From NCBI RefSeq assembly GCF_005403045.1, contig NZ_BJCL01000020.1, positions 1 through 64,000 on the forward strand: a stretch of 64,000 bases of DNA. Direction: 5' to 3'. Numbering within the stretch: the first letter of the stretch is position 1; each line of letters starts with the position of its first letter. Below the pieces are notes generated by a model. It saw only the letters and a program-made list of their open reading frames with translations. It had not been told where the DNA came from and searched no databases. The DNA is from Pseudaquabacterium pictum (GTDB lineage: Bacteria > Pseudomonadota > Gammaproteobacteria > Burkholderiales > Burkholderiaceae_C). A program made the translations under genes and the position numbers. Positions 53,698-63,500 of the stretch are shown piece after piece.

Positions 53698-54285
53698 TCA
53701 CTTTGTCTTCAGTAGTTTCTCCAAGTCCTTCACGAAAGCCGGGTCTTTCGGATCGACCGCCGAGGCGTGGCTGATGACCACATCGCCCTGGCGGCTGACC
53801 AGGTACTTGTGGAAGTTCCACTTCGGCGTGGCGCCGCTGCGCTGGGCCAGCGCCACGAACAGCGGGTTCACGGTGCGGCCCGGTCCTGGCGCCACGCTGG
53901 ACTTGGCGAACATCGGAAACTTGACGCCGAAGGTGTTCTCGCAGAAGTCGGCGATCTCCTTGGCGCTGCCGGGCTCCTGCTGGCCGAAGTCGTTGCTGGG
54001 AAAGCCCAGCACCACCAGGCCGCGCGGGCCGTAGGTGGCATGCAGTGCCTCCAGGCTCTTGTACTGCCCGGTGAAGCCGCAGAAGCTGGCGGTGTTGACC
54101 ACCAGCAGCACCTTGCCGGCGTAGCTGCACAGATGGACCGGCTTCTCGTCCTGCAGCCGCGGTTGCGTCTGCTGCAGCATCGCCGGGCAGGCGGCGGCCG
54201 GGATGGCCGGATGGGCTGCCTGGGCATGGGCTCCCGTCGGCAGCAGCGCGGCAAGCAGCAACGGGACGATCAAGGCATGGCGCAT
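53698..54285 (-). CDS. Exported glutathione peroxidase (cysteine type)
   Basis: A 195-residue GPx: signal peptide to GAHAQAAH, peroxidatic Cys in NTASFCGFTGQYKSLEAL (Cys, not Sec), catalytic Gln/Asn environment in GFPSNDFGQQEPGS and Trp in PKWNFHKYLV. Such enzymes usually take electrons from thioredoxin. Periplasmic location is inferred from the signal. Divergent from the diiron ferritin-like gene, which suggests shared oxidative-stress control. Confidence 0.9.
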   Translation of the reverse strand: MRHALIVPLLLAALLPTGAHAQAAHPAIPAAACPAMLQQTQPRLQDEKPVHLCSYAGKVLLVVNTASFCGFTGQYKSLEALHATYGPRGLVVLGFPSNDFGQQEPGSAKEIADFCENTFGVKFPMFAKSSVAPGPGRTVNPLFVALAQRSGATPKWNFHKYLVSRQGDVVISHASAVDPKDPAFVKDLEKLLKTK

Positions 54286-54414
54286 GGGTGGACTCGCAGG
54301 GTGCGTGGATGGGGATACGGTGGCCGGGGCCGACCGGATGCGCAGGGGGGCCGGCGGCCCCCCGCGCCCTGTGGTTGCTGGCGCCTGGCGTGGTGCGCGT
54401 TGGGGGTGGCGCCC

Positions 54415-54420
54415 TAGAAT
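54415..54420 (+). promoter_or_regulatory. -10 box (TAGAAT) of the ferritin-like gene
   Basis: CTAGAAT at 54414-54420, 26 bases ahead of ATG 54447; the -35 region is poor. Confidence 0.4.
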
Positions 54421-54446
54421 CATGCCCTTGCTTCGGAAAGACCCTC

Positions 54447-55319
54447 ATGCTCTACCCTGAACTCTTCAAGCAGCTGGAAGCCGTGCGCTGGAACATGGAC
54501 ACCGACATCGCGTGGGCCCAGTTCGACGCGAGCCTGCTGACCGAGGACCAGGCGCAGACCATCAAGATGAACGCCATCACCGAGTGGGCGGCGCTGCCGG
54601 CCACCGAGATGTTCCTGCGCGACAACCGTGACGACAGCGATTTCTCCGCCTTCATGAGCGTCTGGTTCTTCGAGGAGCAGAAGCACAGCCTGGTGCTGAT
54701 GGAATACCTGCGCCGCTTCCGGCCCGACCTGGTGCCCACCGAGGCGGAACTGCACGCGGTGCGCTTCGAGTTCGACCCTGCGCCCGCGCTGGAGACGTTG
54801 ATGCTGCACTTCTGCGGCGAGATCCGGCTGAACCATTGGTACCGCCGCGCCGCCGAATGGCACACCGAGCCGGTGATCAAGCAGATCTACGAGACGCTGG
54901 CCAAGGACGAGGCCCGCCACGGCGGCGCCTACCTGCGCTACATGAAGCGTGCGCTGACCAAGTTCGGCGACGAGGCCCGCAGCGCCTTTGCCAAGGTGGG
55001 CGTGCTGATGGCCAGCGCCCGTCGCACCGCGCAGGCGCTGCACCCCACCAACCTGCATGTCAACGAGAAGCTGTTCCCGCGTGACACCATCCAGAGCCGC
55101 CTGCCCGATCCGGCCTGGCTGGAGCACTGGCTGGACAAGCAGATCCAGTTCGACACCGTGTGGGAGAACAAGGTGGTCGAGCGCATCCTGCACAACATGA
55201 GCCTGCTGATGGAGCGCAGCTTCGCCAGCGTGCAGGAGCTCAACCGCTTCCGCAAGGAAGTGACCACCCGGCTGGCCGCCTCGGCCGCCCACAACCAGCG
55301 CGGCATCCAGCCGGCCTGA
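54447..55319 (+). CDS. Diiron ferritin-like / acyl-ACP desaturase-like protein
   Basis: A 290-residue helical protein with the carboxylate-bridged diiron pattern: Glu in ITEWAALPATEMF, EEQKH (ExxH) in FFEEQKHSLVLMEYLRRF, Glu in LMLHFCGEIRLNHWY and a second ExxH in LAKDEARHGGAYLRYM. The layout resembles acyl-ACP desaturase and ferritin-like oxidases. Substrate unknown; lipid or oxidative-stress function is possible given the divergent peroxidase. GGAAAG precedes ATG 54447. Confidence 0.85.
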   Translation: MLYPELFKQLEAVRWNMDTDIAWAQFDASLLTEDQAQTIKMNAITEWAALPATEMFLRDNRDDSDFSAFMSVWFFEEQKHSLVLMEYLRRFRPDLVPTEAELHAVRFEFDPAPALETLMLHFCGEIRLNHWYRRAAEWHTEPVIKQIYETLAKDEARHGGAYLRYMKRALTKFGDEARSAFAKVGVLMASARRTAQALHPTNLHVNEKLFPRDTIQSRLPDPAWLEHWLDKQIQFDTVWENKVVERILHNMSLLMERSFASVQELNRFRKEVTTRLAASAAHNQRGIQPA

Positions 55320-55348
55320 ACCGCGGCCTTCCGCTGTGCAGGCATGAA

Positions 55349-55372
55349 AAAACCGGCCCGCGGGCCGGTTTT
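55349..55372. terminator. Bidirectional intrinsic terminator
   Basis: AAAACCGGCCCG-CGGGCCGGTTTT, a perfect palindrome with A/T runs, between the ferritin-like gene and the converging glutathione transferase. Confidence 0.88.
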
Positions 55373-55396
55373 GTGCTTCTGGCGGTCAGCGGTCGA

Positions 55397-56059
55397 TCAG
55401 CCGGCCTTGGCGGCGGCGGCCATGCGCGCGGCATCGGCCTTCTTGTCGGCATCCACCTTCTGCGCGCTGGGGCGCTGGGCGATCAGGCCGGCGTAGGCCT
55501 TCCAGTCGATGCCGGCGGCGGCCAGCAGGTCTTCGCCCAGCACCTTCTTGGTGGCCAGGGCCACCAGCGGCAGGCTGACGTAGGCGGCGCAGTCGGCCAG
55601 GCCGAAGCTGTCACCGGCCACATAGGGGCCGAACTTGGCCAGGCGCTGGAAGCCGGCGATGTTCTTCGTCAGCTGCTTGCGCACGCGGTCCTGCGTCTCC
55701 TGCGGGACCGTGCCGCCGAAGAAGGCCTGGGCATACAGCTCGCGGGCCACCAGCTCCAGGTGCAGGTCGATGAAGGTGCACAGCTCGCGCACCTTGGCGG
55801 CGGCCAGCGGGTCGGCCGGCACCAGCGGATGCGCCGGGTAGGCCGCTTCCAGGTAGTCCACCATCACCTGGCTCTCGCACAGCGTGCCACCGTCGGTGCG
55901 CAGGAAGGGCACCTTGCCCAGTGGCGTGGCGGCCAGCACGGCGTCGTCCTTGCTGCCGGTCATCACCAGTTCCTCGTTGAACGGGATGCCTTTTTCCAGC
56001 AGGGCCAGCTTGACCTTGTTGTAGTAGTTGGAAACCGCGAAACCGCAGAGCGTGAGCAT
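55397..56059 (-). CDS. Glutathione S-transferase family protein (second)
   Basis: A 220-residue GST: thioredoxin-like N-terminal half (MLTLCGFAVSNYYNKVKLALLEKGIPF; ATPLGKVPFLRTDGGTLCESQVMVDYLE, with cis-Pro and the Glu-Ser glutathione pair) and helical C-terminal half ending with an Ala/Lys-rich tail (DADKKADAARMAAAAKAG). Different subgroup from the GST at 2706-3317. Substrate unknown. Confidence 0.92.
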   Translation of the reverse strand: MLTLCGFAVSNYYNKVKLALLEKGIPFNEELVMTGSKDDAVLAATPLGKVPFLRTDGGTLCESQVMVDYLEAAYPAHPLVPADPLAAAKVRELCTFIDLHLELVARELYAQAFFGGTVPQETQDRVRKQLTKNIAGFQRLAKFGPYVAGDSFGLADCAAYVSLPLVALATKKVLGEDLLAAAGIDWKAYAGLIAQRPSAQKVDADKKADAARMAAAAKAG

Positions 56060-56092
56060 GAACCATCTCCTGTAGGGGGTGCGGGCCGCAGT

Positions 56093-57046
56093 CTAGGTGC
56101 GGCCTGTGCCTGCAGTGCTTCCCGCAGGTGACACCCGCGTCGGCGCCCGGTTCACCAGCGCGATGCCCAGCACCACGGTGGCGCAGGCCACGCCCAGGCG
56201 CAGCGTCAACGGCTCACCCAGCAGGCCCACGCCGGCCAGCAGGCCGGCCAGCGGCGTCAGCAGCGTGAACGCGGTGACCTGGGTGGCCGGGTAGCGCCGC
56301 AGCAGCCAGAACCACAGCAGGTAGCTGACGAAGCTGACCACGGCGGTCTGGAAGCCCATCAGCGCCCAGGCCTGGGTGCTCAGCTGCCCCGGCGCCGGCC
56401 AGGCCTCGCCGACCAGCCACGAGCCGACCAGCAGCAGCGGCCCCGACACCGCCAGCTGGTAGAACAGCGCCTGCACCGGCGTGGCCGTGGCCAGCCGGCT
56501 GCCGCGCAGGCACAGGGTGTTGGCGCCCCAGAGCACGGCGGCCAGCACGCCCAGGGCGTCGCCGATCCAGCGCTGTTCCTTGCCGGGTACCGGCGTGCCG
56601 GTCAGGCTCTCGGCAAAGGCCCAGGCCACGCCGCTGAAGGCCACCGCCAGGCCCAGCAGCTGGGCGGCGCTGGGCCGTTCGCTGTGCGCCACCAGCGGCA
56701 TGCCCAGCGCCACCACGAAGGGCGCCAGGTAGATGAAGACGATCATCCGCGAGGCCTCGGTGTACTGCAGGCCCCAGTAGATGCAGGCGAACTCGGCGGC
56801 GAAGGTGGCGCCGGCCAGCAGCCCGCCCGGCAGCGTGCCGTTGCGCAGGCTCAGCGAGATGCCCTGCCAGCCAGCCCAGGCCGCCACCAGCAGCGCCGCG
56901 CCCACCGAGCGCGCACCGGCCTGCAGCAGCGGTGGGATCTCGGCCAGCGTCAGCTTGGTGACGGCATGGTTCAGACCCCACAGGGCGCAGCAGCCCACCA
57001 GGGTGACGATGGCCAGGGTGTCCAGCCGGGTGCGTCGATCGTTCAT
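56093..57046 (-). CDS. EamA/DMT-family permease
   Basis: A 317-residue protein with ten hydrophobic segments in two EamA repeats (first from LDTLAIVTLVGCCALWGLNHAVTKL, second from WIGDALGVLAAVLWGANTLCLRGS; each ends with GEPLT-like glycine motifs). Drug/metabolite exporter family; substrate not predictable. Start ATG 57046. Confidence 0.9.
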   Translation of the reverse strand: MNDRRTRLDTLAIVTLVGCCALWGLNHAVTKLTLAEIPPLLQAGARSVGAALLVAAWAGWQGISLSLRNGTLPGGLLAGATFAAEFACIYWGLQYTEASRMIVFIYLAPFVVALGMPLVAHSERPSAAQLLGLAVAFSGVAWAFAESLTGTPVPGKEQRWIGDALGVLAAVLWGANTLCLRGSRLATATPVQALFYQLAVSGPLLLVGSWLVGEAWPAPGQLSTQAWALMGFQTAVVSFVSYLLWFWLLRRYPATQVTAFTLLTPLAGLLAGVGLLGEPLTLRLGVACATVVLGIALVNRAPTRVSPAGSTAGTGRT

Positions 57047-57056
57047 CGGGGCGATG

Positions 57057-57689
57057 CTAGGGCGCGGCGGGGGTGGCCCGGTCTGCAGCACTGCCCACGC
57101 CGCAGGCCAGGGCGCACAGCCAGCCGGCCAGCGCGCCGCTGGCATGGGCCGCCGGTGCGACCGGGAAATCCCAGCCGGCCACCTGCTGCAGCGGCCCCAG
57201 CCAAGGCGCCTCCAGCCCCAGCTTGATGAGCAGGCCGGCGGCGATGGCCGCCCCCACCGCCCGGCGCAGGCCACGCTCACCGCGCAGCAGCTGCCAGGCC
57301 ACCACCGCCACCGCCGCATGCAGCACGCCGGACAGCCCGCCGTAGGCGCTGAGCGCCGGCTGCGCCAGCAGGCCCAGCTGGGTCAGCGGCCAGGCCAGCG
57401 CCCAGGCCAGGGCGGCGCGGCGGCCGCAGCCAGCAGCGCGGCCCAGCACCGCCACGACGGCGGTGGCCACCAGGTTGCCGGCCAGGTGCCACGCGCTCAG
57501 GTGCACCCAGGCCGCGGTGATGGCGCGCCAGGGCTCGGCGGCGGCCAGCGCCGGTTGCCAGTTGATGCGGGCCGGGTCGACGGCCTCGGCCGCCAGCGCG
57601 CCCAGCGCCGCGGCGGCACACAGGCCGGCCCAGTGCATCCAGGCCGGCAGTGCGGCCAGCCGCCGGCTCAGCCGAAGACGGCCTGCCAC
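57057..57689 (-). CDS. rrtA: Rhombosortase (rhomboid-family GlyGly-CTERM protease)
   Basis: A 210-residue six-helix rhomboid-like protease: WVHLSAWHLAGNLVATA (rhomboid His/Asn helix), catalytic Ser in AYGGLSGVLHAAVAVV and the partner His in AHASGALAGWLCAL. The YGGLSGVLH form and short length are those of rhombosortases, which cut proteins bearing a GlyGly-CTERM signal. No such substrate is in the window. The GTG start overlaps the end of glnE by 22 bases; ATG 57638 is an alternative. Confidence 0.82.
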   Translation of the reverse strand: MAGRLRLSRRLAALPAWMHWAGLCAAAALGALAAEAVDPARINWQPALAAAEPWRAITAAWVHLSAWHLAGNLVATAVVAVLGRAAGCGRRAALAWALAWPLTQLGLLAQPALSAYGGLSGVLHAAVAVVAWQLLRGERGLRRAVGAAIAAGLLIKLGLEAPWLGPLQQVAGWDFPVAPAAHASGALAGWLCALACGVGSAADRATPAAP

Positions 57690-60424
57690 AGCACCAGGAT
57701 GGCGTCGCGCTCGCGGGCCAGCTGGTCCGGCTCCACCTGGGTGGGCCGCTCGTCCAGCCGCGCCGCATGCTGGGCGCGGCGCAGCTCGCGGTAGGCATCG
57801 GCGGCGGCCTGGCCCACGCCGCCGGACAGCAGGCCGGCGGCCTCGGCCCGCTGCAGCAGGGCGATGTTGCCGGCGTTGTCCAGCAGGGCCGGGTGGCGCT
57901 GGCCATGCGCCAGCACCAGGTACTGCACCGCGAACTCGGCATCCATCATGCCGCCGGCGCTGTGCTTGACGTCGTAGCGCCCCGCCTTCACCGGCCGGGC
58001 GGCGCGCACCTTCTCGCGCATCTCCAGCACCTCGCGCCGCAGCTCGGCCGCGTCGCGCGGGGTGGCCAGCACCTGGCGGCGCACCGCGTCGAAGCGTGCC
58101 GCCAGCACCGGCGATCCGGCACAGAAACGGGCGCGGGTCAGCGCCTGGTGCTCCCAGGTCCAGGCGGTGTTGCCGCCGCGGCCGACCTGGTAGCGCTCGA
58201 AACTGTTGATCGAGGTGACCAGCAGGCCCGAGTTGCCGTTGGGCCGCAACGCGGTGTCGATGTCGAACAGCTCGCCGGCGGCGGTGCGCAGCGTCAGCCA
58301 GGTGATCAGCTTGCGCACGAAGTGGCCGTAGACCTCCTGCGCGCGGTCGGCATCGGGCTCGTCGGCATCGTCGTAGAGGAAGACCACGTCGAGGTCACTG
58401 CCGTAGCCCAGCTCCTTGCCGCCCAGCTTGCCGTAGGCGATGACGGCGAACGTGGGCGCCGGCCGGTGGTGCTGGCGCAGCCGCGGCCAGGCCCAGCGCA
58501 GGGTGCAATCGAGCGTGGCGTCGGCCAGGGCCGAGAGATCGTCGGCCACCTGCTCCACCGTGATCAGGCCTTCGACATCCCGCACCAGGGTGCGGAACAC
58601 CTCGGCATGGTGGGCGTGGCGCAGGGTGTCGAGCAGGGCGTCCTCGTTGTCCTCGCCGGCGCGCTGCCAGGCCCGGTGGCGGTCGTCGAGGCCGGCGATG
58701 TACTCGGCGGCGTTGAAGCGCTCATGCAGCAGGCGCTCGTCCGACAGCTCGTCGATCACGCCCGGGTGGCGCATCAGGTACTGCATCGGCCAGCGGGCCA
58801 GGCCCAGCAGGCGCAGCAGGCGGCGCAGCACCTCGGGCCGCTCGGCCAGCAGGGCCAGGTAGCTGTCGCGGCGCAGCAGCGGCTCCAGCCAGTCGATGAA
58901 GCGCAGCGCGGCGGCTTCGGTGCAGTCGCCGTCGTCGACGCAGACGCCGGTGCGCTGCACCAGCCGGCCCAGCCGCAGCTTGCTCTCCTCGCGCAGCGCC
59001 AGCACCCGCGGGTGCTCGCGCCAGGGCTTGATGCGCGCGGCCAGGCCGGGCGGCAGGCGCTCCAGCAGCAGCTCGCTGTCGATGGCCTGCGGGCCGGGGC
59101 CGCAGTTCTTGCAGGCACCACGCGCGCCGCCGCCCTGGCTGTCGTGCAGCAGCGCGTCGAACTCGTTGGCCACCAGCTCGCGGATCTCGCACAGCCGGTC
59201 GAGCAGGCCGCAGGCCTGCGACACGCGGGCATCGGCGTCGTCGCACAGGCCCAGCGAGCGGGCGATCCAGTCGAGGTCGGCGTCGTTGGTGGGCAGCAGG
59301 TGGGTCTGCTGGTCGTCCAGGAACTGGATGCGGTGCTCCACCTGGCGCAGGAAGACGTAGGCCGCGTCCAGCTTGACGGCGGTCTCGGGCTTCATCAGGC
59401 CGCGGCCGGCCAGCTTGTGCAGGCTTTTCAGCGTGCTGCGGGTGCGGATCTCCGGGAACTGCCCGCCGCGCACCACCAGCAGCAGCTGCACGATGAACTC
59501 GATCTCGCGGATGCCGCCGCGCGACAGCTTCACGTCGTTGGCGCGCTCGGGCCGGCCGGCAGCGCGGCGCTGGGCCTCCTCGCGGATCTTGCGGTGCAGC
59601 TGGCGCAGGCCTTCGAAGATGCCGTAGTCCAGGTAGCGCCGGTAGACGAAGTGCGAGACCAGCGCCCGCAGTGGCAGCGCCCGGCCGCTGGTCACGGCCG
59701 CCCGTGGGGCCACCACCCGGCTCTTGAGCCAGGCGAAGCGTTCCCACTCGCGGCCCTGCACCTGGAAGTACTCTTCCAGCATGCCCATGCTGACCACCGG
59801 CGGGCCAGAGTTGCCGTTCGGCCGCAGCGCCAGGTCGACACGGAAGACGAAGCCGTCGTCGGTGGTGTCGCCGATCAGCGCATACAGCCGCTTGGCCACC
59901 TGGGTGAAGTACTCGTGGGCGCTGACCGGTTGCGGGCCGTCGGTCTGCCCGTCGTCCTCGTAGACGTAGATCAGGTCGATGTCGGACGACACGTTCAGCT
60001 CGCGCGCGCCGAGCTTGCCCATGCCGATGATCCAGAAGTCGATCACCCGGCCCTGGGCATCGCGCGGGGCGCCGAAGCGGTCATCGGCCTCGGCACGGGC
60101 AGCGGCCAGCGCGATCTCCAGCGTGGCCTCGGCCAGCACCGTCATCGCCAGGGTGATGTCGCCCAGCGGCGCAGCCTGCTCCACGTCCAGCACCGCCAGG
60201 CGCTCGACCACCAGCTGGCGCGCCACCCGCAGCGCCGACGGCAGCGCGCGGCCGCCGTCCTGCAGCTGGCCCACCAGCGCAGTGATGGTGGCGGTGTCGG
60301 GCAGACCTGGTGGCAGCAGCGGCAGCTCGGCCGCATAGCGGCGGCGGATGCGCTGCACGAAGCGGCTGTGGTCGGCCGCCGCACGGGGCGCGCTTGTGTC
60401 CGGCGCGTGAAGTTCGGAACCCAT
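57668..60424 (-). CDS. glnE: Bifunctional glutamine synthetase adenylyltransferase/adenylyl-removing enzyme
   Basis: A 918-residue GlnE with two nucleotidyltransferase halves: the N-terminal adenylyl-removing site GMGKLGARELNVSSDIDLIYVYE (about residue 140) and the C-terminal adenylylating site AYGKLGGKELGYGSDLDVVFLYD (about residue 660), each followed by a GlnD-linked helical domain. It switches glutamine synthetase activity according to PII state. Divergent from the YhdP-like gene. Confidence 0.95.
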   Translation of the reverse strand: MGSELHAPDTSAPRAAADHSRFVQRIRRRYAAELPLLPPGLPDTATITALVGQLQDGGRALPSALRVARQLVVERLAVLDVEQAAPLGDITLAMTVLAEATLEIALAAARAEADDRFGAPRDAQGRVIDFWIIGMGKLGARELNVSSDIDLIYVYEDDGQTDGPQPVSAHEYFTQVAKRLYALIGDTTDDGFVFRVDLALRPNGNSGPPVVSMGMLEEYFQVQGREWERFAWLKSRVVAPRAAVTSGRALPLRALVSHFVYRRYLDYGIFEGLRQLHRKIREEAQRRAAGRPERANDVKLSRGGIREIEFIVQLLLVVRGGQFPEIRTRSTLKSLHKLAGRGLMKPETAVKLDAAYVFLRQVEHRIQFLDDQQTHLLPTNDADLDWIARSLGLCDDADARVSQACGLLDRLCEIRELVANEFDALLHDSQGGGARGACKNCGPGPQAIDSELLLERLPPGLAARIKPWREHPRVLALREESKLRLGRLVQRTGVCVDDGDCTEAAALRFIDWLEPLLRRDSYLALLAERPEVLRRLLRLLGLARWPMQYLMRHPGVIDELSDERLLHERFNAAEYIAGLDDRHRAWQRAGEDNEDALLDTLRHAHHAEVFRTLVRDVEGLITVEQVADDLSALADATLDCTLRWAWPRLRQHHRPAPTFAVIAYGKLGGKELGYGSDLDVVFLYDDADEPDADRAQEVYGHFVRKLITWLTLRTAAGELFDIDTALRPNGNSGLLVTSINSFERYQVGRGGNTAWTWEHQALTRARFCAGSPVLAARFDAVRRQVLATPRDAAELRREVLEMREKVRAARPVKAGRYDVKHSAGGMMDAEFAVQYLVLAHGQRHPALLDNAGNIALLQRAEAAGLLSGGVGQAAADAYRELRRAQHAARLDERPTQVEPDQLARERDAILVLWQAVFG

Positions 60425-60560
60425 GGAGCGGCTGTGGCTCTGTGCTAGATTGCCTCGCAGCCCGGCGCCTGGCTGCGCCGTGCCGAGCGGGCCGGCACAG
60501 CCGGGTCGTCCAGACGCAGGCCGATCTCACGCACTGCGCACCGGTTCTCGCTCCTCATCC

Positions 60561-63500
60561 ATGCCTCACTCGTCGTTGTCAGCTGCGGTGCGCCAACCGG
60601 CCAGCCGGTGGGGGCGCCCTGCGTGGCCAGGCAGGCTGTGGGCCGTCTGGCGCTGGGGCTGGCGCATCGCGCTCGGGTTGTTGTTGGCAGTCTGGCTGCT
60701 GGCCTTGCTGGCCTGGTCCACCCTGCATTGGCTGATTCTGCCGCGTCTGGACGAATGGCGCCCACGCGTGGAAGTACTGGCCACGCAGGCACTGGGGCAT
60801 CCGGTGCAGATCGGCCGCCTGGCCACCCAGGGCGGCGGCTGGCTGCCCAGCTTCCTGCTGCAGGACGTGGTGCTGCGCGACCCCGCCGGCCACGAGGCCT
60901 TGCGCCTGCCGCGGGTGCAGGCGGCGCTGTCGGTGCCCTCGCTGCTGGCGCTGCAGCTGCGCTTTGCCCAGCTGCTGATCGAAGACGCCCGGCTGGATGT
61001 GCGGCGCGACGCCGCCGGCCGCCTGTACGTCGGCGGGTTGCCGCTGGGCAGCGCCTCGCCCACGCTGGCGGGCGATGGCAGTGCCGACTGGCTGTTCAGC
61101 CAGCACGAGATCCTGGTGCGCGGCGGCACGCTGCGCTGGCTGGACGAGCAGCGCGCCGCGCCGCCGCTGGCCCTGGCCGACGTGCAGCTGCTGCTGCGCA
61201 ACCGCGGCCGCCGCCATGAGCTGCGGCTGGAGGCCACGCCGCCGGCCGACTGGGGCGACCGCTTCACCATCGTCGGCCAGGCGCGCGGGGCGCTGCTGTC
61301 GCGGCCCGGCGACTGGCGCCGCTGGAAGGGCACGCTGCATGCCAGCTTGCCGCGCGCCGATGTCGCCCAGCTGCGCCACCATGTGACGCTGCCGGTCGAC
61401 CTGCAACAGGGCCGGGCCGCGCTGCGCGCCTGGGTCGACTGGGACCAGGGCCAGCCGCAGGCGCTGACGCTGGATGCGGTGCTGAGAGGTGTCTCGGTGC
61501 AGCTGGGCCGCGACCTGGAGCCGGTGGCCGTGGCCGGCCTCAGCGGCCGCCTGGTGGCCGAGCGCCAGGGCAACGGCGCCAAGCTCGCGCTCCAGGGCCT
61601 GGGCTTCACCCTGCCCGACGGCGCCACCTGGGCGCCCAGCCAGCTGGCGCTGCAGTGGCGGTCGTCGGCCGCCGCCGGCCTGGCTGCGGCGGCTGCGGCC
61701 GAGCCGGCCAGCCAGCCCGCCAGCCAGCAGTGGCTGCCGCCGCTGGACGGCGGCCAGCTCACCGCCGACCGGCTGGACCTGCCGCTGCTGGCCCAGCTGG
61801 CCGAGCGCCTGCCCATCGGCAGCGGCCTGCGTGAATTGCTGCGCCAGCTGGAGCCTGAGGGCACCGTCACCGCGCTCGATGCGCGCTGGGATGGCCCGCT
61901 GGACCAGCCGCGCAGCTGGAGCGCCAAGGCCGGTGTGCAGGGCCTGGCGATCGCCGCGGCCGCGTCGCCCGAGCCCGGCGGCATCGGCCGGCCCGGCTGG
62001 CGCGGTGCCGACCTGCAGATCACCGCCAACCAGGCCGGCGGCCAGGCCGATCTGAAGCTCAACGATGGCCAGCTCACCCTGCCCGGCGTGTTCGACGAGG
62101 CGGTGGTGCCGCTGACCCGTTTCGGCGCCCGGCTGGAATGGGCGCTGACCCCCGCCGCCCAGGGCGATGGCCTGCCGACGGTGCAGCTGAAGGTGCGCAA
62201 CGCCAGCTTCGACAACGCCGATGCCCGCGGCAGCCTCGAGGCCACCTGGCAGACCGGCGCCGGCACCGGCTTCGGCAAGGGCGGCCGGCTGCCTGGCGTG
62301 CTGCAGCTCGAGGGCCGCCTGGCCGAAGGCCGCGCCACCCAGGTGGCGCGCTACCTGCCGCTGGGCATCGGCATGGAGAGCAGGCTGTGGACGCAGCGGG
62401 CGGTGCGTGGCGGCAGCCTGCACGACGTCAGCTTCCGGGTGCAGGGCGACCTGTGGGATTTCCCATTCGTCAACAAACGGGATGGCGACTTCCGCATCAC
62501 TGGCCAGCTGAAGGACGTGACGCTGGCGCCGGTGCCCTCGGTGCCGCCGGGCAGCGGCGAGCCGGCGTGGGACTCGCCCTGGCCCACCTTCGCCAACATC
62601 TCGGGCGAACTGGTGTTCGAGCGCGACAGCATGCGGTTCTCCAAGACCCGCGGCACGCTGTGGGGCCTGGCGCTGGACGAGGTCTCGGGCGGCATCCGCG
62701 CGCTGTCGGCCGAGCCCACGGTGCTGGAAGTCGACGGCCAGGTGCGCGGCCCGCTGGCCGATCTGCTGCGTGCGGTGCGCGGCACGCCGGTGAGCGATGC
62801 CACCGGCCGCCTGCTGGACGCCACCACCGCCAGCGGCAACGCCGACCTGAAGCTGGGCCTGACGGTGCCACTGGGCCGCAGCGCCGAGGCCCAGCTGCGT
62901 GCCGTGCTGCAGCTGCCCGGCAATGATGTGCGCCTGCGGCCCGACCTGCCACTGCTGGGCCATGCCCGCGGCCGCATCGAGGCCACCCACAAGGGCGTGG
63001 TGATCGCCGGCCTGCGCGCCCAGCTGCTGGGCGGCGAGGCGGTGCTGGACGGCGGCAGCCAGCCCGACGGCAGCCTGAAGCTGACAGTCAGCGGCCTGGC
63101 CAGCGCCGAGGCGCTGCGCCGCGCCACCGAGCTGGGCCCGGCCGTGCCGCGCCTGGCCCAGCGGCTGCAGGGCCAGGCCAGCTACCGGCTGCAGAGCAGC
63201 CTGCTCAACGGCCAGACCGACTGGGCGCTGGCCAGCAACCTGCAGGGCATGGCCATCGACCTGCCGGCGCCGCTGGGCAAGCCGGCCGAGCAGGCGCTGG
63301 CCCTGCGCGTCAGCAGCGCGCCGGATGTCCGCGCCAGCAGCGCGTCGGACAGCCGCGCCTCCACCACCGCACCGCCGCGCGACTGGCTGCGCCTGGAGCT
63401 GGGCCCGCTGCGCGCCCAGGCGCTGGTCGAGTCCACCGCCACCGGCCTGCGGCCGCTGCGCAGCGCCTGGTCCTGGGAGGCGCCGTTGCCCGAGCCGGTG

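Noticed and set aside
54422-54460. Twelve-codon upstream frame (MPLLRKDPHALP) overlapping the ferritin-like gene start
   Set aside because: Its ATG lies before the start point expected from the TAGAAT box at 54415-54420, so it would not be in the transcript.
57650-60448. Plus-strand open frame of about 930 codons opposite glnE
   Set aside because: Antisense shadow of glnE, whose two nucleotidyltransferase motifs are intact.
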